A stretch of 64,000 nt of DNA from JACRCT01 sp049841135 (GCA_049841135.1 JASGHK010000008.1:310001-374000); one strand, 5' to 3'. Positions 35,788-44,991 are shown, counted from the first letter of the stretch. The notes: a model not told the origin generated them from the letters alone. Program-made: numbers and translations.

Positions 35788-36816
35788 CTACTTGGCGGTG
35801 ACGGAGAAGCCGCCCACGGTGCAGGCGACTTCCTTGGCCGCGCGGCTCTCGTCGTAGACGCGGATGGACTGGTCGTCGGCGTCGGCGATGAACTCCAGCT
35901 TGTTCTCGTCCTCCTCGCCGATGCCCACGCTCAGCGAGCGCGAGCCCTGGCGACCGCCGAACTCCACGCGGAAGTCCATGCCAAAGACCGATCCGCGCGT
36001 GTCGACCGGCTTGACGCGGATGGTGTTGCCGTCCTCATCCAGGAACTCGCGCACCGTCCGGTCGCAGCGGCCGGTGGCGCGCAGGACGTAGATCTGCCCT
36101 TTGACCAGCTTCACCTTGAGCGTCGTGCTTCCGCCCAGGCCGATCGTCTGGTTGGGGAAGCTCGCCACGAGCTGCCCAGAGTCGTGGCGGCGCTCGGAAG
36201 GCTTGGGTTCGACCATCGGCTTCTCGGTGGCATCGGGACGGCGCGGCGGAACGGCCACCTCCTTGCGCTTCTCGAGGGCCTCCTTGGCCGCGGCCAGGAG
36301 CGGCTCAGCCTCCTTCTTGGTCGTGGGCTCGGCAACGAGCGCCGTGAGCAGGCGCATTGCTTCCTCGGAGTCGCCGCTCTCCTGCGCCATCCTCGCGCGC
36401 ATCATCCAGGCCTTCGGAGCCTTCTTCGCCGGTTGGGCAGCGACGAGCGCATCGAGCACGCCGGCCGCCTCGGCCTCTTCTTTGACCGCGACCAGGCCCT
36501 GGGCGTGCGCCACCACGACCTCCTCTTCCGATGGCGCCATCCGCACCGCCAGCGCCGAGAAGGTCAGCGCCACGACGGGGTCCTGGTCGCGACAGGCTTC
36601 GGCGCCCTTGGCCACCGTCTTGGCCGCCTTCAGGCTCGCCGGGGTCGGCGGGCTGGGGACCTCGACCTTGGCCACCAGCTCGAACGCGTCGTCGCACTTC
36701 TTCTGGCCGAGGAGCTTGAGGAGCTGGTCGAGTGCGCCCGATCCGGCGGCAGGAGCAGGAGCGGCTGGAGCGGCCAAGGCGATGAGGAGAGAGAGGCAGG
36801 TCAGGGACGAAGACAT
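35788..36816 (-). CDS. Exported TPR-like protein with C-terminal beta domain
   Basis: A 342-residue protein with a signal peptide (TCLSLLIALAAPAAPAPAAG). The N-terminal half is helical and TPR-like (KKCDDAFELVAKV, ALTFSALAVRMAPSEEEV, AWMMRARMAQESGDSEEAM). A Lys/Glu/Pro linker follows, then a C-terminal beta-rich domain starting QLVASFPNQTIGLGGSTTLKV with GRCDRTVREFLDEDGNTIRV and a final CTVGGFSVTAK. The C-terminal region resembles bacterial pre-peptidase-type beta-sandwiches, but no catalytic residues are visible. It probably works in the periplasm as a binding protein. The ATG at 36814-36816 has a GGCAGG-like site only. Function unknown. Confidence 0.7.
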   Translation of the reverse strand: MSSSLTCLSLLIALAAPAAPAPAAGSGALDQLLKLLGQKKCDDAFELVAKVEVPSPPTPASLKAAKTVAKGAEACRDQDPVVALTFSALAVRMAPSEEEVVVAHAQGLVAVKEEAEAAGVLDALVAAQPAKKAPKAWMMRARMAQESGDSEEAMRLLTALVAEPTTKKEAEPLLAAAKEALEKRKEVAVPPRRPDATEKPMVEPKPSERRHDSGQLVASFPNQTIGLGGSTTLKVKLVKGQIYVLRATGRCDRTVREFLDEDGNTIRVKPVDTRGSVFGMDFRVEFGGRQGSRSLSVGIGEEDENKLEFIADADDQSIRVYDESRAAKEVACTVGGFSVTAK

Positions 36817-36942
36817 GGGCACTCCGGGGCGGTCGGCGAGGCACAGTGTACCCAGTTTGGGGGACGCTGAGACCGCGCTGGCCAGGCCTCGCGGCATGGG
36901 GTACCCATGGCGGCCCTTCAACGAACAGCCCGGAGGAACCAC

Positions 36943-37488
36943 GTGGACTCTCAAGTCATCAGCGAGCTGGAGAAGGCCGGCCTCGACCCCAAGCTGGAGA
37001 AGCGCTTCTTGACCGTGCCGGTCACGGTCGACGAGGTCACGGGCAAGCCCAAGCCGGTGGGCAAGGACGTGCTGCTGCTCAACGGCGAGCAGCCGGTGCC
37101 GGTGGCGCTCAAGTCCGTCTCCGAGCTCTTCACGGGCAACAAGCAGCCGCCCAGCTTCGCGTCCGGCCCGACCAAGGAGTACGTGAACTTCTTCGCGATG
37201 GTGGAGTTCACCGCGCTCGAGTACCTGCACGCCGCCGGGCTGGAGCGCGACGAGGAGTTCGTCCGCATCTACAACCTGCTCCGCCGGCGCCCCGACGGCA
37301 CCGACGCCAACCCGCTGTTCTCCTACCTGCAGGCGGCGGCGCGGCTGTACATGTCGCTCTTCGACATCAGCCAGGCGGAGTACGAGGCGGTCTTCAACCG
37401 GCTGACCCGCTCGGCCAAGGGCCAGATGGAGGACGCCGCCTCCACCCACTACATCCGCATGCTGCACGACCGGCTGCACCAGCACTGA
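36943..37488 (+). CDS. Uncharacterised soluble protein
   Basis: A 181-residue protein without signal peptide or membrane helix. A GTG at 36943 has GGAGG six bases upstream, which decides the start (MDSQVISELEKAGLDPKLEK); an upstream ATG at 36907 lacks any ribosome site. The protein is acidic/basic mixed: a helix-strand N-terminus (RFLTVPVTVDEVTGKPKPVG), a middle turn QPPSFASGPTKEYVNF, and a helical C-terminus (SYLQAAARLYMSLFDISQAEY, FNRLTRSAKGQMEDAAST). It is well formed for a real gene, but I recognise no domain. It is divergent from the periplasmic TPR-like gene. Confidence 0.7.
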   Translation: MDSQVISELEKAGLDPKLEKRFLTVPVTVDEVTGKPKPVGKDVLLLNGEQPVPVALKSVSELFTGNKQPPSFASGPTKEYVNFFAMVEFTALEYLHAAGLERDEEFVRIYNLLRRRPDGTDANPLFSYLQAAARLYMSLFDISQAEYEAVFNRLTRSAKGQMEDAASTHYIRMLHDRLHQH

Positions 37489-37575
37489 GCGGCACTCGAG
37501 CCGTTCCTCTCGAAGCCGTCAGCGAGGAGAGGCCTGCCCCTCTCCTCCAGCGCGCCTCTGGGCCATACTGCTCGT

Positions 37576-39105
37576 ATGCCCTCCGCGACCGCTCTCGCCG
37601 CCCCGCTCGCCGCGGCCATCGTTGCCGCTGCCCCGGGACCGGCCTTGCCGAAGTGCGAGAAGTTCGGCGACTCCTGGCGGGAGTACCGAACCTCCCACTT
37701 CGTCCTCGACACCGACGCCGGCAAGACCAAGGCCTTGGCGCTGGTCACCGAGCTCGAGCGGATGCGCGCGCTCATCATCCAAGCGGTCCTGGGCGGTCCG
37801 GCAGAGGTGCCGGGGACCCTGCGCGTTCTCGCGCCGAACGACCCCGCGCTCTTCACGCAGCTCTCCGGCCGGCGCGATCAGGTCGTGGGTTACTTCCTTC
37901 TTTCGTACCTGCAAGAGCCGACCGTGGTCGTGCAGACCGTGGGACTCGAAGTCGACCCCGAGCTGATCGCCCACGAGTTGGTGCACCACCTCTCCTGGCA
38001 CATGTTCCCCCGGCAGCCACGCTGGTTCACCGAAGGCCTGGCGATGTTCATGCAGAGCGTCGGGAGAGAGCGCTCGGACGTGGAGTCCTCCACCGGCAGC
38101 CACCTCTCGCACAGCGGCGCCACCGGTGGCCACTGGGCAGGAGTGCAGCCTCGGTACGCCCTCGACGTCCTCAAGGTTGCGGGCAAGGTCGACGTCAAGG
38201 CGCTGCTCTCTTGGAAGGGCGTCACCGACGACGATATCCCGGAGCGATACCACCTCTGGAGCTGGCTCCTCTTCCACTATCTCTGGAACCAGGAGTCGAA
38301 GCGCTTCACGGCGCTCCAGGAGCGGCTGTCCCGGGCCGAGGATCCCGCCCAGGCTTGGCTCGCCGTCTTCCCCGAGTACAACCCGAATGATGCCGCCGCG
38401 GCCGCGAGGCTCTCGGAGGCGCTGGAGCAACACCGCCTGCACAGCAAGGGCCTCACCTACAAGGTCGAGGCGAAGGTCGAGCCCCAGGTGACCGAGGCCC
38501 CGCTGCCCGCCGCGGACGTCCACGTCCTCACCCTGGCGGTCCGCCGGGTCCGCCCCCTCTCCGTCGCCGTGGCCGAGCTGGAAGAGTCACTGCGCGAAGA
38601 CCCTCTCCAGCCCCAGGCGATCGGGTGGCTCTCGACCCTCACGGACACGTCACCCCTCGAGGCCTTGCGCAACGCCGTCGCCGCGCGGCCCACCGACGCG
38701 CGCGCCTGGCTCGAGCTCGCCTCGCACACCACCGAGCCCATCGAGAAGGAGAAAGCCGTACGCCAGGCTCTAGCCCTGGAGCCGGCGAACCCGACGTGCC
38801 TCAACAATCTGGCCTGGCTCCTCGTGACCACCGGTCGCGCCCGCGAAGCGCTCAAGCACGCCAACCGCGCCGTCGGCCTCGAGCCTTGGTCCGCCGCGAC
38901 CATCGATACGCTCGCGGTCGTCGCGCGCGAGCTGGGCAAGTGCCCCGAGGCGCTCGTGCTGCAGCGCCGCGCCGTGGCGCTCTCCCTCTCCGATGGCGGA
39001 GAGACGATCCGCAAGCACCTGGAGGAGTTGGAGGCGCGAAGCAAGACGGCGCCAAACTCCAGCGCTCCGTTGCCGAGTGCTGCCCCGGCAGGCAAGGCCC
39101 CGTAG
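37576..39105 (+). CDS. Exported gluzincin-like metallopeptidase with C-terminal TPRs
   Basis: A 509-residue protein with a signal peptide (ALAAPLAAAIVAAAPGPALP). Residues ~35-260 fit the DUF1570/peptidase-MA-like pattern: YRTSHFVLDTDAGKTKALAL, then the zinc motif HELVH (residues 135-139) with a downstream WFTEGLAMF Glu, the third ligand. The C-terminal half has TPR-like helices (NNLAWLLVTTGRAREALKHA, AVVARELGKCPEALVLQRRA). It is exported, so it probably cleaves periplasmic or secreted proteins. The third-ligand spacing is right for gluzincins. The substrate is unknown. Confidence 0.8.
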   Translation: MPSATALAAPLAAAIVAAAPGPALPKCEKFGDSWREYRTSHFVLDTDAGKTKALALVTELERMRALIIQAVLGGPAEVPGTLRVLAPNDPALFTQLSGRRDQVVGYFLLSYLQEPTVVVQTVGLEVDPELIAHELVHHLSWHMFPRQPRWFTEGLAMFMQSVGRERSDVESSTGSHLSHSGATGGHWAGVQPRYALDVLKVAGKVDVKALLSWKGVTDDDIPERYHLWSWLLFHYLWNQESKRFTALQERLSRAEDPAQAWLAVFPEYNPNDAAAAARLSEALEQHRLHSKGLTYKVEAKVEPQVTEAPLPAADVHVLTLAVRRVRPLSVAVAELEESLREDPLQPQAIGWLSTLTDTSPLEALRNAVAARPTDARAWLELASHTTEPIEKEKAVRQALALEPANPTCLNNLAWLLVTTGRAREALKHANRAVGLEPWSAATIDTLAVVARELGKCPEALVLQRRAVALSLSDGGETIRKHLEELEARSKTAPNSSAPLPSAAPAGKAP

Positions 39106-39366
39106 GCGAGCGCCGTGAAACGACTTGCTGCATCACGACGGGGCTCGCGACCCAGCCAAGGGACCGGAGCGACCTGCTAAAGATAGGCAGCTACTTTGTG
39201 ACATGTTCTGCGACCCGGACTGAGCCGCGCGACCCGGAAACCCGAGGCCTTGCCGAAGTACCGCCTGGGCGATCTGTCAGACCTCTGATGGAGCTCACCG
39301 AGCGCAGCGGCACCGCGCGGCCGGGCAGGCTTGACCAGGTACGAAAGTCGCTACCATATTTGGACC

Positions 39367-39643
39367 ATGAAGCTCACCGAGGACATCCAGCCCATCACCC
39401 AGTTGAAGACCCGCTCCTCGGAAGCTCATCCGTTCGGTCTCCCGCGATCGGCGCACGGTCGTCATCACCCAGCACGGGGAGGCGAAGGCCGTTCTCCTGG
39501 ATGTCGCCACCTACGAGGCGCTCCGAGATGCCGCCCTGATGCACAGGCTCATCGGGCAGAGCGAAGCTGCCATCCAGCAGGGCCGCACAGTCCCTCAGAA
39601 GGCGGTCTTCGAGCGCGTGCGAAGGCGCAAGAGCAAGCCCTAA
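39367..39643 (+). CDS. Phd/YefM-type antitoxin, one frameshift
   Basis: The ATG gives MKLTEDIQPITQLKTRSS, then the frame breaks near 39420. In the shifted frame the antitoxin continues KLIRSVSRDRRTVVITQHGE, AKAVLLDVATYEALRDAAL and ends with a Lys/Arg-rich tail at 39643. The pattern (PITQLK near the start, TQHGEAKAVLL in the middle) is that of Phd/YefM antitoxins, which bind the toxin and repress their own operon. Corrected length is about 92 residues. The toxin downstream is intact, so a real loss would probably kill the cell; a sequencing error is more likely. It lies 19 bases before the toxin. Confidence 0.75.
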
Positions 39644-39662
39644 CCGGTCGAGGGCCTTCCTG

Positions 39663-39995
39663 ATGGCGCGACGAACCGTCGAGTGGGCGGAGCCCGCAGT
39701 CGAGGACCTCCAGCGCATCTACGACTATCTGTGGGGCCTCAACCCCGGGGCGGCCGACCGAATCCTCACCCGCCTCGAAACAGCGGCCAGCCGCCTCGAG
39801 ACGTTGGCAGAGCGTGGCCGGCTGGTGCCTGAGCTCGCAGACTCCGGGAACACCGGCTACCGCGAGCTGATCGACGAGCCCTATCGAATCATCTACCGCA
39901 TCCAGGGTAACCGAGTCTTCGTCGTCGCCGCGCTGGACGGGCGTCGCGACCTCGAATCGCTACTCCTCGAGCGATTGCTGGCTGCGCCTCGGTAG
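39663..39995 (+). CDS. ParE/RelE-superfamily toxin
   Basis: A 110-residue basic protein. It starts ARRTVEWAEPAVEDLQRIYDYL, the typical ParE N-terminal helices, and ends with YRELIDEPYRIIYRIQGNRVFVVAALDGRRD, the core beta-sheet with the YRI-Y-x pattern. ParE toxins poison DNA gyrase, while RelE types cleave mRNA; the sequence alone does not separate them with certainty, but the E-P-Y-R-I-I-Y pattern favours ParE. Its antitoxin gene lies immediately upstream. The module is 65 bases from the convergent cox operon end. Confidence 0.88.
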   Translation: MARRTVEWAEPAVEDLQRIYDYLWGLNPGAADRILTRLETAASRLETLAERGRLVPELADSGNTGYRELIDEPYRIIYRIQGNRVFVVAALDGRRDLESLLLERLLAAPR

Positions 39996-40060
39996 CGACT
40001 CGCCTCCTTCCCGCAAGGCCCTCCGCACGATCCGGCCCCACGCTCGAAGCAGCGAGGCGC

Positions 40061-40495
40061 CTACTTCTTCGGCTCTTCCCGTGCCGGCGGCGCCTTCTCC
40101 ACCATCGGCCGGGTCTCGGGCTTGCCGTCCTTGAACGGCGCGTTCCAGACCGCCGGCCGCTGCCCCTCGATGCTCTCGCCGATGCCGCGCGTGGCGGTAT
40201 CGGCGGAGGTCAGCCCGAACATGATGGCCAGGAACACGATCGAAAGCAGGAAGACCACCGCGTTGAACTTCCTCTTCTCGAACGCCAGGTGCATGAAGAC
40301 GGCCGCTACCAGGCCCGCCTTCAGGGTGGCCACGCCCATCGCCACCAGGATGTTCCAGTTGCCGAAGTCGAGGTAGCTGACGCCGACCGTCAGCGCGGTC
40401 AGCACGAGCAGCGTGCCCCACACCCCCAGATAGCTCTTGAGCGGCAGGACGTGCGGGACGTGGTCTGCCGTGGACGTGTGTGCGTGTTCGCTCAT
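40061..40495 (-). CDS. coxD: Cytochrome c oxidase subunit IV (caa3 type)
   Basis: A 144-residue membrane protein with three helices: SYLGVWGTLLVLTALTVGV, NILVAMGVATLKAGLVAAVFMHL and VVFLLSIVFLAIMFGL. The KAGLVAAVFMHL segment is characteristic of the small subunit IV that stabilises caa3/cbb3-related oxidases. A charged C-terminal tail (EKAPPAREEPKK) follows. It is the last gene of the canonical oxidase operon and lies 66 bases after coxC. Confidence 0.88.
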   Translation of the reverse strand: MSEHAHTSTADHVPHVLPLKSYLGVWGTLLVLTALTVGVSYLDFGNWNILVAMGVATLKAGLVAAVFMHLAFEKRKFNAVVFLLSIVFLAIMFGLTSADTATRGIGESIEGQRPAVWNAPFKDGKPETRPMVEKAPPAREEPKK

Positions 40496-40561
40496 TGCTC
40501 AGTCCTCTCGTTGCGCGGGCGTAAAAGCCTTCCGCTCTCCGACGGGCGTGGAAGCCCGCCG

Positions 40562-41224
40562 CTACCCGACGAGGTAGAGCAGCGGGAACAGGTAAATCCG
40601 AATCAAGTCCACCAGATGCCAGTAGAGCCCCACGCCCTCGACCGGAGAGTAGTAGCGGCTCGAGAACTCGCCCTTGCGCGCCCGCAGCAGGATCCAGGTG
40701 ATGAGCGACATCCCGATGATGACGTGCAGGCCGTGGATGCCGGTCATCATGAAGTAGAGGCCGAAGAAGATCTTGGCCGCCGGATACGCGAAGCCGTGCG
40801 CCGTGAAGTGCGCTCCGGGCAGCAGGCCGTCGGCGAACTTGTGGTGGTACTCGAAGCCCTTGATGACGAGGAAGGTGCCGGCCAGCGCCAACGTCAGGCC
40901 GAGCATCGCCAGCGTCTCGCCCTTCTTCGAGCGCTGCGCGGCCCGCACGCCCAGGGCCATGGTCAGGCTCGAGCAGATGAGCACCAGGGTGTTCACCGCG
41001 CCCATCACCTTGTCGAGGTGGTGGTGCGCCTCCTTGAACGCCTCGAAGTGCCACGACCGGAAGATGGCGAAGGCCACGAACAGGCCGCCGAAGAGCAGGA
41101 TCTCGGTGACCAGGAAGATCCAGACGCCGAATTTGTTCGCCTCGAACTGGGTGTCGGCATCGTCGAAGTGGTGCGCGACCTGGAACTGCGGCGATAGGCT
41201 CTGCTCACTCACGTTCGTGCTCAT
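40562..41224 (-). CDS. coxC: Cytochrome c oxidase subunit III
   Basis: A 220-residue membrane protein with five helices. Typical subunit III motifs: NKFGVWIFLVTEILLFGGLFVAF near residue 30, SLTMALGVRAAQRSK near 87 and FFGLYFMMTGIHGLHVIIG near 148, with the closing YWHLVDLIRIYLFPLLYL near 205. The conserved Glu of TEILLFGG and the H in GLHV are present. It overlaps coxA (ATGA), so they are translated together. Confidence 0.93.
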   Translation of the reverse strand: MSTNVSEQSLSPQFQVAHHFDDADTQFEANKFGVWIFLVTEILLFGGLFVAFAIFRSWHFEAFKEAHHHLDKVMGAVNTLVLICSSLTMALGVRAAQRSKKGETLAMLGLTLALAGTFLVIKGFEYHHKFADGLLPGAHFTAHGFAYPAAKIFFGLYFMMTGIHGLHVIIGMSLITWILLRARKGEFSSRYYSPVEGVGLYWHLVDLIRIYLFPLLYLVG

Positions 41225-42903
41225 GCTGCACTCCCCTGGCCCGGCTCTCCTGCAACCGCTGCGGGCTGCAGCGCCGCCGCGAAGTCGTAGGGGCCGTGGG
41301 TGACGACCGGGCGCTGCGTGAAGTTCTCGGTGATGGGCGGCGAGGCCGTCTGCCACTCCAGCGTCGCTCCGCCCCAGGGGTTGGCTTCCGCCTTCTTGCC
41401 GCTGCGCAGCGAAGCGATGAAGAGGACGAGGGTGACGAGCAGGCCGAGCCCCAGGATCCACGAGCCGACCGTCGAGAAGGCGTGGAAGAACTGGAACTTC
41501 TGCTCGTAGGCGTAGTAGCGCCGCGGCATCCCCCGGCTGCCCATGACGAACTGCACGAAGAAGGTGGCGTTGAAGCCGATGAACACCAGCGACCACGCGA
41601 GCCGGCCGAGCTTCTCCGAGTAGGTCCGCCCGGTGATCTTCGGCCACCAGTGGTGCAGCCCGCCCAGGAACGCCATCAGCGTCCCGCCCACCATCACGTA
41701 GTGGAAGTGCGCGACGACGAAGTAGGTGTCGGTCAGGTGCACGTTCTGCGCGAGCATCCCCAGGAAGAGCCCGGTGAGCCCGCCGATGGTGAACAGGAAG
41801 AGGAAGCCCAGCGCGTAGAGCATGGGCACGGTCAGCGCGATGGAGCCGCGCCACAGCGTCGCGAGCCAGTTGAAGACCTTCACGCCGGAGGGGATGGCCA
41901 CGAAGAAGGTCAAGAAGCTGAAGATGGTCGCCGCCAGGGGGCTCTGGCCGGAGATGAACATGTGGTGGCCCCAGACCAGGAAGCCCAGCAGCGCGATGGC
42001 CACGCTGGAGAAGGCGATGGCCTTGTAGCCGAAGATCTTCCGGCGCGCGTGGACGGCGATGACCTCGCTGATCACCCCCATCGCCGGGAGGATCATGATG
42101 TAGACGGCGGGGTGGCTGTAGAACCAGAAGAAGTGCTGGAAGAGGATGGGGTCGCCGCCCAGCTTCGGGTCGAAGATGCCCAGCCCAAAGAGCCGCTCGG
42201 CGATGAGCAGGACGAGCGTGATGCCCAGCACCGGCGTCGCCAGGATCTGGATGATGCTCGTCGCGTAGAGCGCCCAGAGCATCAGCGGCATCTTGAACCA
42301 GGTCATCCCCGGCGCCCGCAGCTTGTGGATGGTGACGATGAAGTTGAGCCCGGTGAGGATGCTGGAGAAGCCCATGACGAACGCGCCCAGCGTGGTGGAG
42401 ATGACCGGCGCGGAGGTGGTCGTCGAGTACGGCGTGTAGAACGTCCAGCCGGTGTCCACGCCGCCCGTCGCCAGCGAGGTGAGCGCGATGAGCGTCCCGG
42501 TCCAGTAGACGTAGAGGCTCAACAGGTTCAGCCGCGGAAAGGCGACGTCCTTGGCCCCCACCATCAGCGGCACCAGGAAGTTGCCCAGCGCCGCCGGGAT
42601 GGCCGGGATGATGAAGACGAAGATCATGATCACGCCGTGGAGCGTGAACACCCGGTTGTAGGTGTCGGGCGACATCAGCGCCTCGCCCGGCCACAAGAGC
42701 TTGAGGCGGATGAGCAGGGCCAGGATGCCGCCCAGCGCGAACGCGACCAGCACGCTCACCAGGTACATGACCCCGATCCGCTTGTGGTCGAGCGTGAGCA
42801 GCCACGAGAGCGCGCCCTTGCGCGCGCTCAGGTAGCTGCCGCCGCCGTCGTGCTCGTGGGCTTGGGGGACGGGCACCTGCCCGATGACTGCCGTGTGGGG
42901 CAT
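41221..42903 (-). CDS. coxA: Cytochrome c oxidase subunit I, A2-type, all ligands present
   Basis: A 560-residue haem-copper oxidase core with 12 helices; it reduces O2 to water and pumps protons. Haem ligands are H89 (LHGV) and H401 for low-spin haem and H399 (HFHY) for haem a3. CuB ligands are H264 (with the Tyr-His cross-link Y268, YSHPAVY) and H313-H314 (WGHH). YS before HP in place of the usual Glu is the A2-type signature. The D-channel entry D119 (KDVAFPRLN) and K-channel K342 (SGVKVFNW) are present. It is the functional reference for the divergent copy at 44992-46638. Confidence 0.95.
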   Translation of the reverse strand: MPHTAVIGQVPVPQAHEHDGGGSYLSARKGALSWLLTLDHKRIGVMYLVSVLVAFALGGILALLIRLKLLWPGEALMSPDTYNRVFTLHGVIMIFVFIIPAIPAALGNFLVPLMVGAKDVAFPRLNLLSLYVYWTGTLIALTSLATGGVDTGWTFYTPYSTTTSAPVISTTLGAFVMGFSSILTGLNFIVTIHKLRAPGMTWFKMPLMLWALYATSIIQILATPVLGITLVLLIAERLFGLGIFDPKLGGDPILFQHFFWFYSHPAVYIMILPAMGVISEVIAVHARRKIFGYKAIAFSSVAIALLGFLVWGHHMFISGQSPLAATIFSFLTFFVAIPSGVKVFNWLATLWRGSIALTVPMLYALGFLFLFTIGGLTGLFLGMLAQNVHLTDTYFVVAHFHYVMVGGTLMAFLGGLHHWWPKITGRTYSEKLGRLAWSLVFIGFNATFFVQFVMGSRGMPRRYYAYEQKFQFFHAFSTVGSWILGLGLLVTLVLFIASLRSGKKAEANPWGGATLEWQTASPPITENFTQRPVVTHGPYDFAAALQPAAVAGEPGQGSAA

Positions 42904-42915
42904 CTCACGCCTCCG

Positions 42916-43854
42916 TCACTTCAGGCTCTTGATGTAGGCGACCAGCGCGTCGAGCTGCTTCTGCGACACGAGGCCCTTGAAGACCGGCATCACCGGCTGG
43001 AAGCCCTTCACGACCTTCGCGTTGGGGTCGGTGATGCTCTCGCGCAGGTACTGCTCGTCCGCCTTCACCGTGCTGCCGTCGGCGAGCTGGACGTCGTGCT
43101 CCGCCAGGCCCTTCCAGGTCGGTCCGGTGCCGGGCTTGCCGTCGGTCGTGTGGCAGGTCGTGCAGGCGAGCTTGGTGGAGAGCTTCTCGCCGGCCAGGAC
43201 GGGCGGGACGTCCTTCTCCTCCGCCCCCGACTCCAGCCACTCGTTGAAGTCCTTCTCCGCCATCACCTCGAGCTTGCCGCGCATGGCCGAGTGGCCGGTG
43301 CCGCAGAACTCGGTGCAGGTGATGGTCTTGAGCCCCAGCTCGGTCGCCTCGAACCACGCGGTGGTGTAGCTCGAGGGCACCACGTCCTTCTTCAGGCGGA
43401 ACTCCGGCACGTAGAAGGAGTGGATGACGTCCTTGGAGCTCATCACCAGCTTCACCGGCCGGCCGAGCGGCACCTTGAGCTCGTTCACCGAGATCGCGCC
43501 GTTCGGGTAGGCGAAGGTCCACATCCACTTCTCGGCGGTGACCGAGACCTCCAGCGCGTTGGCCGGGGCGATCTGCTGGTTCAGGAACCCCTTGAAGCCG
43601 ACGACGAAGAGCACCAGCACGATCGCCACGGGGATGGCCGTCCAGACGATCTCGATGCGCGTGTTGTGGTCGGGCGCGTTCGGCAGCTCCTCCTCGGTGC
43701 GCCGCCGGTAGCGGATGGCGAAGAAGCTCATCCCCCCGACCACCAGCACGAAGAAGAAGGCCGAGACCCACAGGACCAGGTCCCAACCTGCGTCGACCTG
43801 CCCCGCCACGGTCGAGGCCTGCTCCGGGAGCCAGAAGGATCCGCCGCTGCTCAT
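42916..43854 (-). CDS. coxB: Cytochrome c oxidase subunit II with fused cytochrome c (caa3)
   Basis: A 312-residue subunit II. Two N-terminal helices (DLVLWVSAFFFVLVVGGMS and TRIEIVWTAIPVAIVLVLF) precede the periplasmic CuA domain: H145, C180, E182, C184, H188 and M191 (CTEFCGTGHSAM), all intact. The electron-entry aromatic segment KWMWTFAYP is present. A C-terminal cytochrome c domain has the haem-binding CTTCH (231-235) and an axial Met in the PVMP segment. It starts one base after the SCO stop and precedes coxA, an ordinary caa3 arrangement. Confidence 0.94.
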   Translation of the reverse strand: MSSGGSFWLPEQASTVAGQVDAGWDLVLWVSAFFFVLVVGGMSFFAIRYRRRTEEELPNAPDHNTRIEIVWTAIPVAIVLVLFVVGFKGFLNQQIAPANALEVSVTAEKWMWTFAYPNGAISVNELKVPLGRPVKLVMSSKDVIHSFYVPEFRLKKDVVPSSYTTAWFEATELGLKTITCTEFCGTGHSAMRGKLEVMAEKDFNEWLESGAEEKDVPPVLAGEKLSTKLACTTCHTTDGKPGTGPTWKGLAEHDVQLADGSTVKADEQYLRESITDPNAKVVKGFQPVMPVFKGLVSQKQLDALVAYIKSLK

Positions 43855-43855
43855 G

Positions 43856-44734
43856 TCATCCCGCCCTCTCGTGCGCCGAGACTCGACCGTCGTCCGCACC
43901 CGGCCGAACGGGCCGATCGCGATCTCGGTCAGACGCCTGCGGGCTCCGGTTGAGGCGCCACAGGAACAGGCCCAGCAAGAGCACGCTCAGGGCGCCGCCG
44001 GCCTTCATCAACCGCGTCGCGGCCAGCACATAGCCGCGCGCGTTCGCGTCGTAGTGGAAGCAGAACAGGACGACCTTGTCCCAGGCGCTGCCCAGCCTGC
44101 CCTCCGAGGCCTCGGTCAGCGCCAGCCGGAGGCTCTTCTCGGGGAAGCTGATGCCATAGAGGGTGCGCGAGAGCTTCCCGCCCGGGGTCACGACGAAGGC
44201 GCCCGCGGCGTGGGCGTACTCCTTCTGCTGCTCGTCCCAGCGGTAGTGGAAGCCGACTGCGTCCGCCAGCCGCTTCACGCTCGCCGCGTCGCCGGTCAGG
44301 AACTCGAAGCCCTTCTCCGGCACCGGGCGGCCGTACTCCTTCAGGTAGTTCTTCTGCTTCTGCTGGGCGACCTCGGTCGTGTCCCGCGGGTCGAAGCTCA
44401 CGACCAGCACGCGGTAGTCCTTGCCCGCGCTCCACGAGAGGTCCTTGAGCCCGTTGGTCAGGCCGTTGACCACGAGCGAGCAGAGCATCGGGCAACGGAA
44501 GTACGCGAGGACCAGCACCACCGGCTTGCCGTCGGAGAAGTAGTCGCCGAGGGTCACCGCGCGCCCGGCGCCGTCCTTGAGGACGATCTCACGGGGAAGC
44601 TCTGCCCCCGGCTTCTCTTCGATGGCGATGTCCTTGAGCTCGGGAGGCAGCGCCTCCTCCGCTCGGGACTGGCCGCTCGCCAGAAGAGTCCCCATCATCG
44701 CCGCCATCACGGCGACTGCTCGCCACCGCCTCAT
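43856..44734 (-). CDS. SCO1/SenC-type copper chaperone
   Basis: A 292-residue thioredoxin-fold copper metallochaperone used in building the CuA site. It has a signal peptide (AVAVMAAMMGTLLASGQSRA), the copper-binding CPMLC (C81, C85) and the later conserved His in the HAAGAFVVTPGG region. The fold continues with VVLVLAYFRC, DYRVLVVSFDPRDT and a final membrane helix (GGALSVLLLGLFLWRLN), so it is anchored on the periplasmic face. It is the first gene after the terminator at 44837, and ends one base before coxB, so it probably heads the canonical oxidase operon. Confidence 0.92.
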   Translation of the reverse strand: MRRWRAVAVMAAMMGTLLASGQSRAEEALPPELKDIAIEEKPGAELPREIVLKDGAGRAVTLGDYFSDGKPVVLVLAYFRCPMLCSLVVNGLTNGLKDLSWSAGKDYRVLVVSFDPRDTTEVAQQKQKNYLKEYGRPVPEKGFEFLTGDAASVKRLADAVGFHYRWDEQQKEYAHAAGAFVVTPGGKLSRTLYGISFPEKSLRLALTEASEGRLGSAWDKVVLFCFHYDANARGYVLAATRLMKAGGALSVLLLGLFLWRLNRSPQASDRDRDRPVRPGADDGRVSAHERAG

Positions 44735-44836
44735 GCCGCACGCCTCCCGACCGCCTTGTGGCTTTCGGGCGCTTAGATGGCACATGCAGCGTTTTCGATT
44801 CGAACCGGGTGAGGCGGGAGGCGACGAACGCGCAAA

Positions 44837-44873
44837 AATGCAACGGCCCACCCCGAGCGGGGCGGGCCGCATT
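44837..44873 (-). terminator. Intrinsic terminator after coxA2
   Basis: Read on the minus strand, AATGCGGCCCGCCCCG and CGGGGTGGGCCGTTGCATT fold into a long GC-rich hairpin with two small imperfections, followed directly by TTTTTG. It is placed after the ACIII-coxB2-coxA2 run and before sco, so it separates the two oxidase sets. A smaller GC hairpin (AGCCCGC...GCGGGCT, 44930-44947) lies upstream of it. Confidence 0.8.
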
Positions 44874-44991
44874 GAACGGATGCCAGTCGCTGATCATCCG
44901 CCGAGCAACTGAGATTCCATCGTCTCCTCAGCCCGCGCAGGCGGGCTTCGCAACGTCAGGCGCGGCTTCAGCCGCCGGCACGCGGGCCGCG

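Noticed and set aside
39367..39643. Programmed frameshifting in the antitoxin
   Set aside because: I see no slippery heptamer or strong downstream pseudoknot, and many other genes in the window show similar one-base breaks, so sequencing error is simpler.
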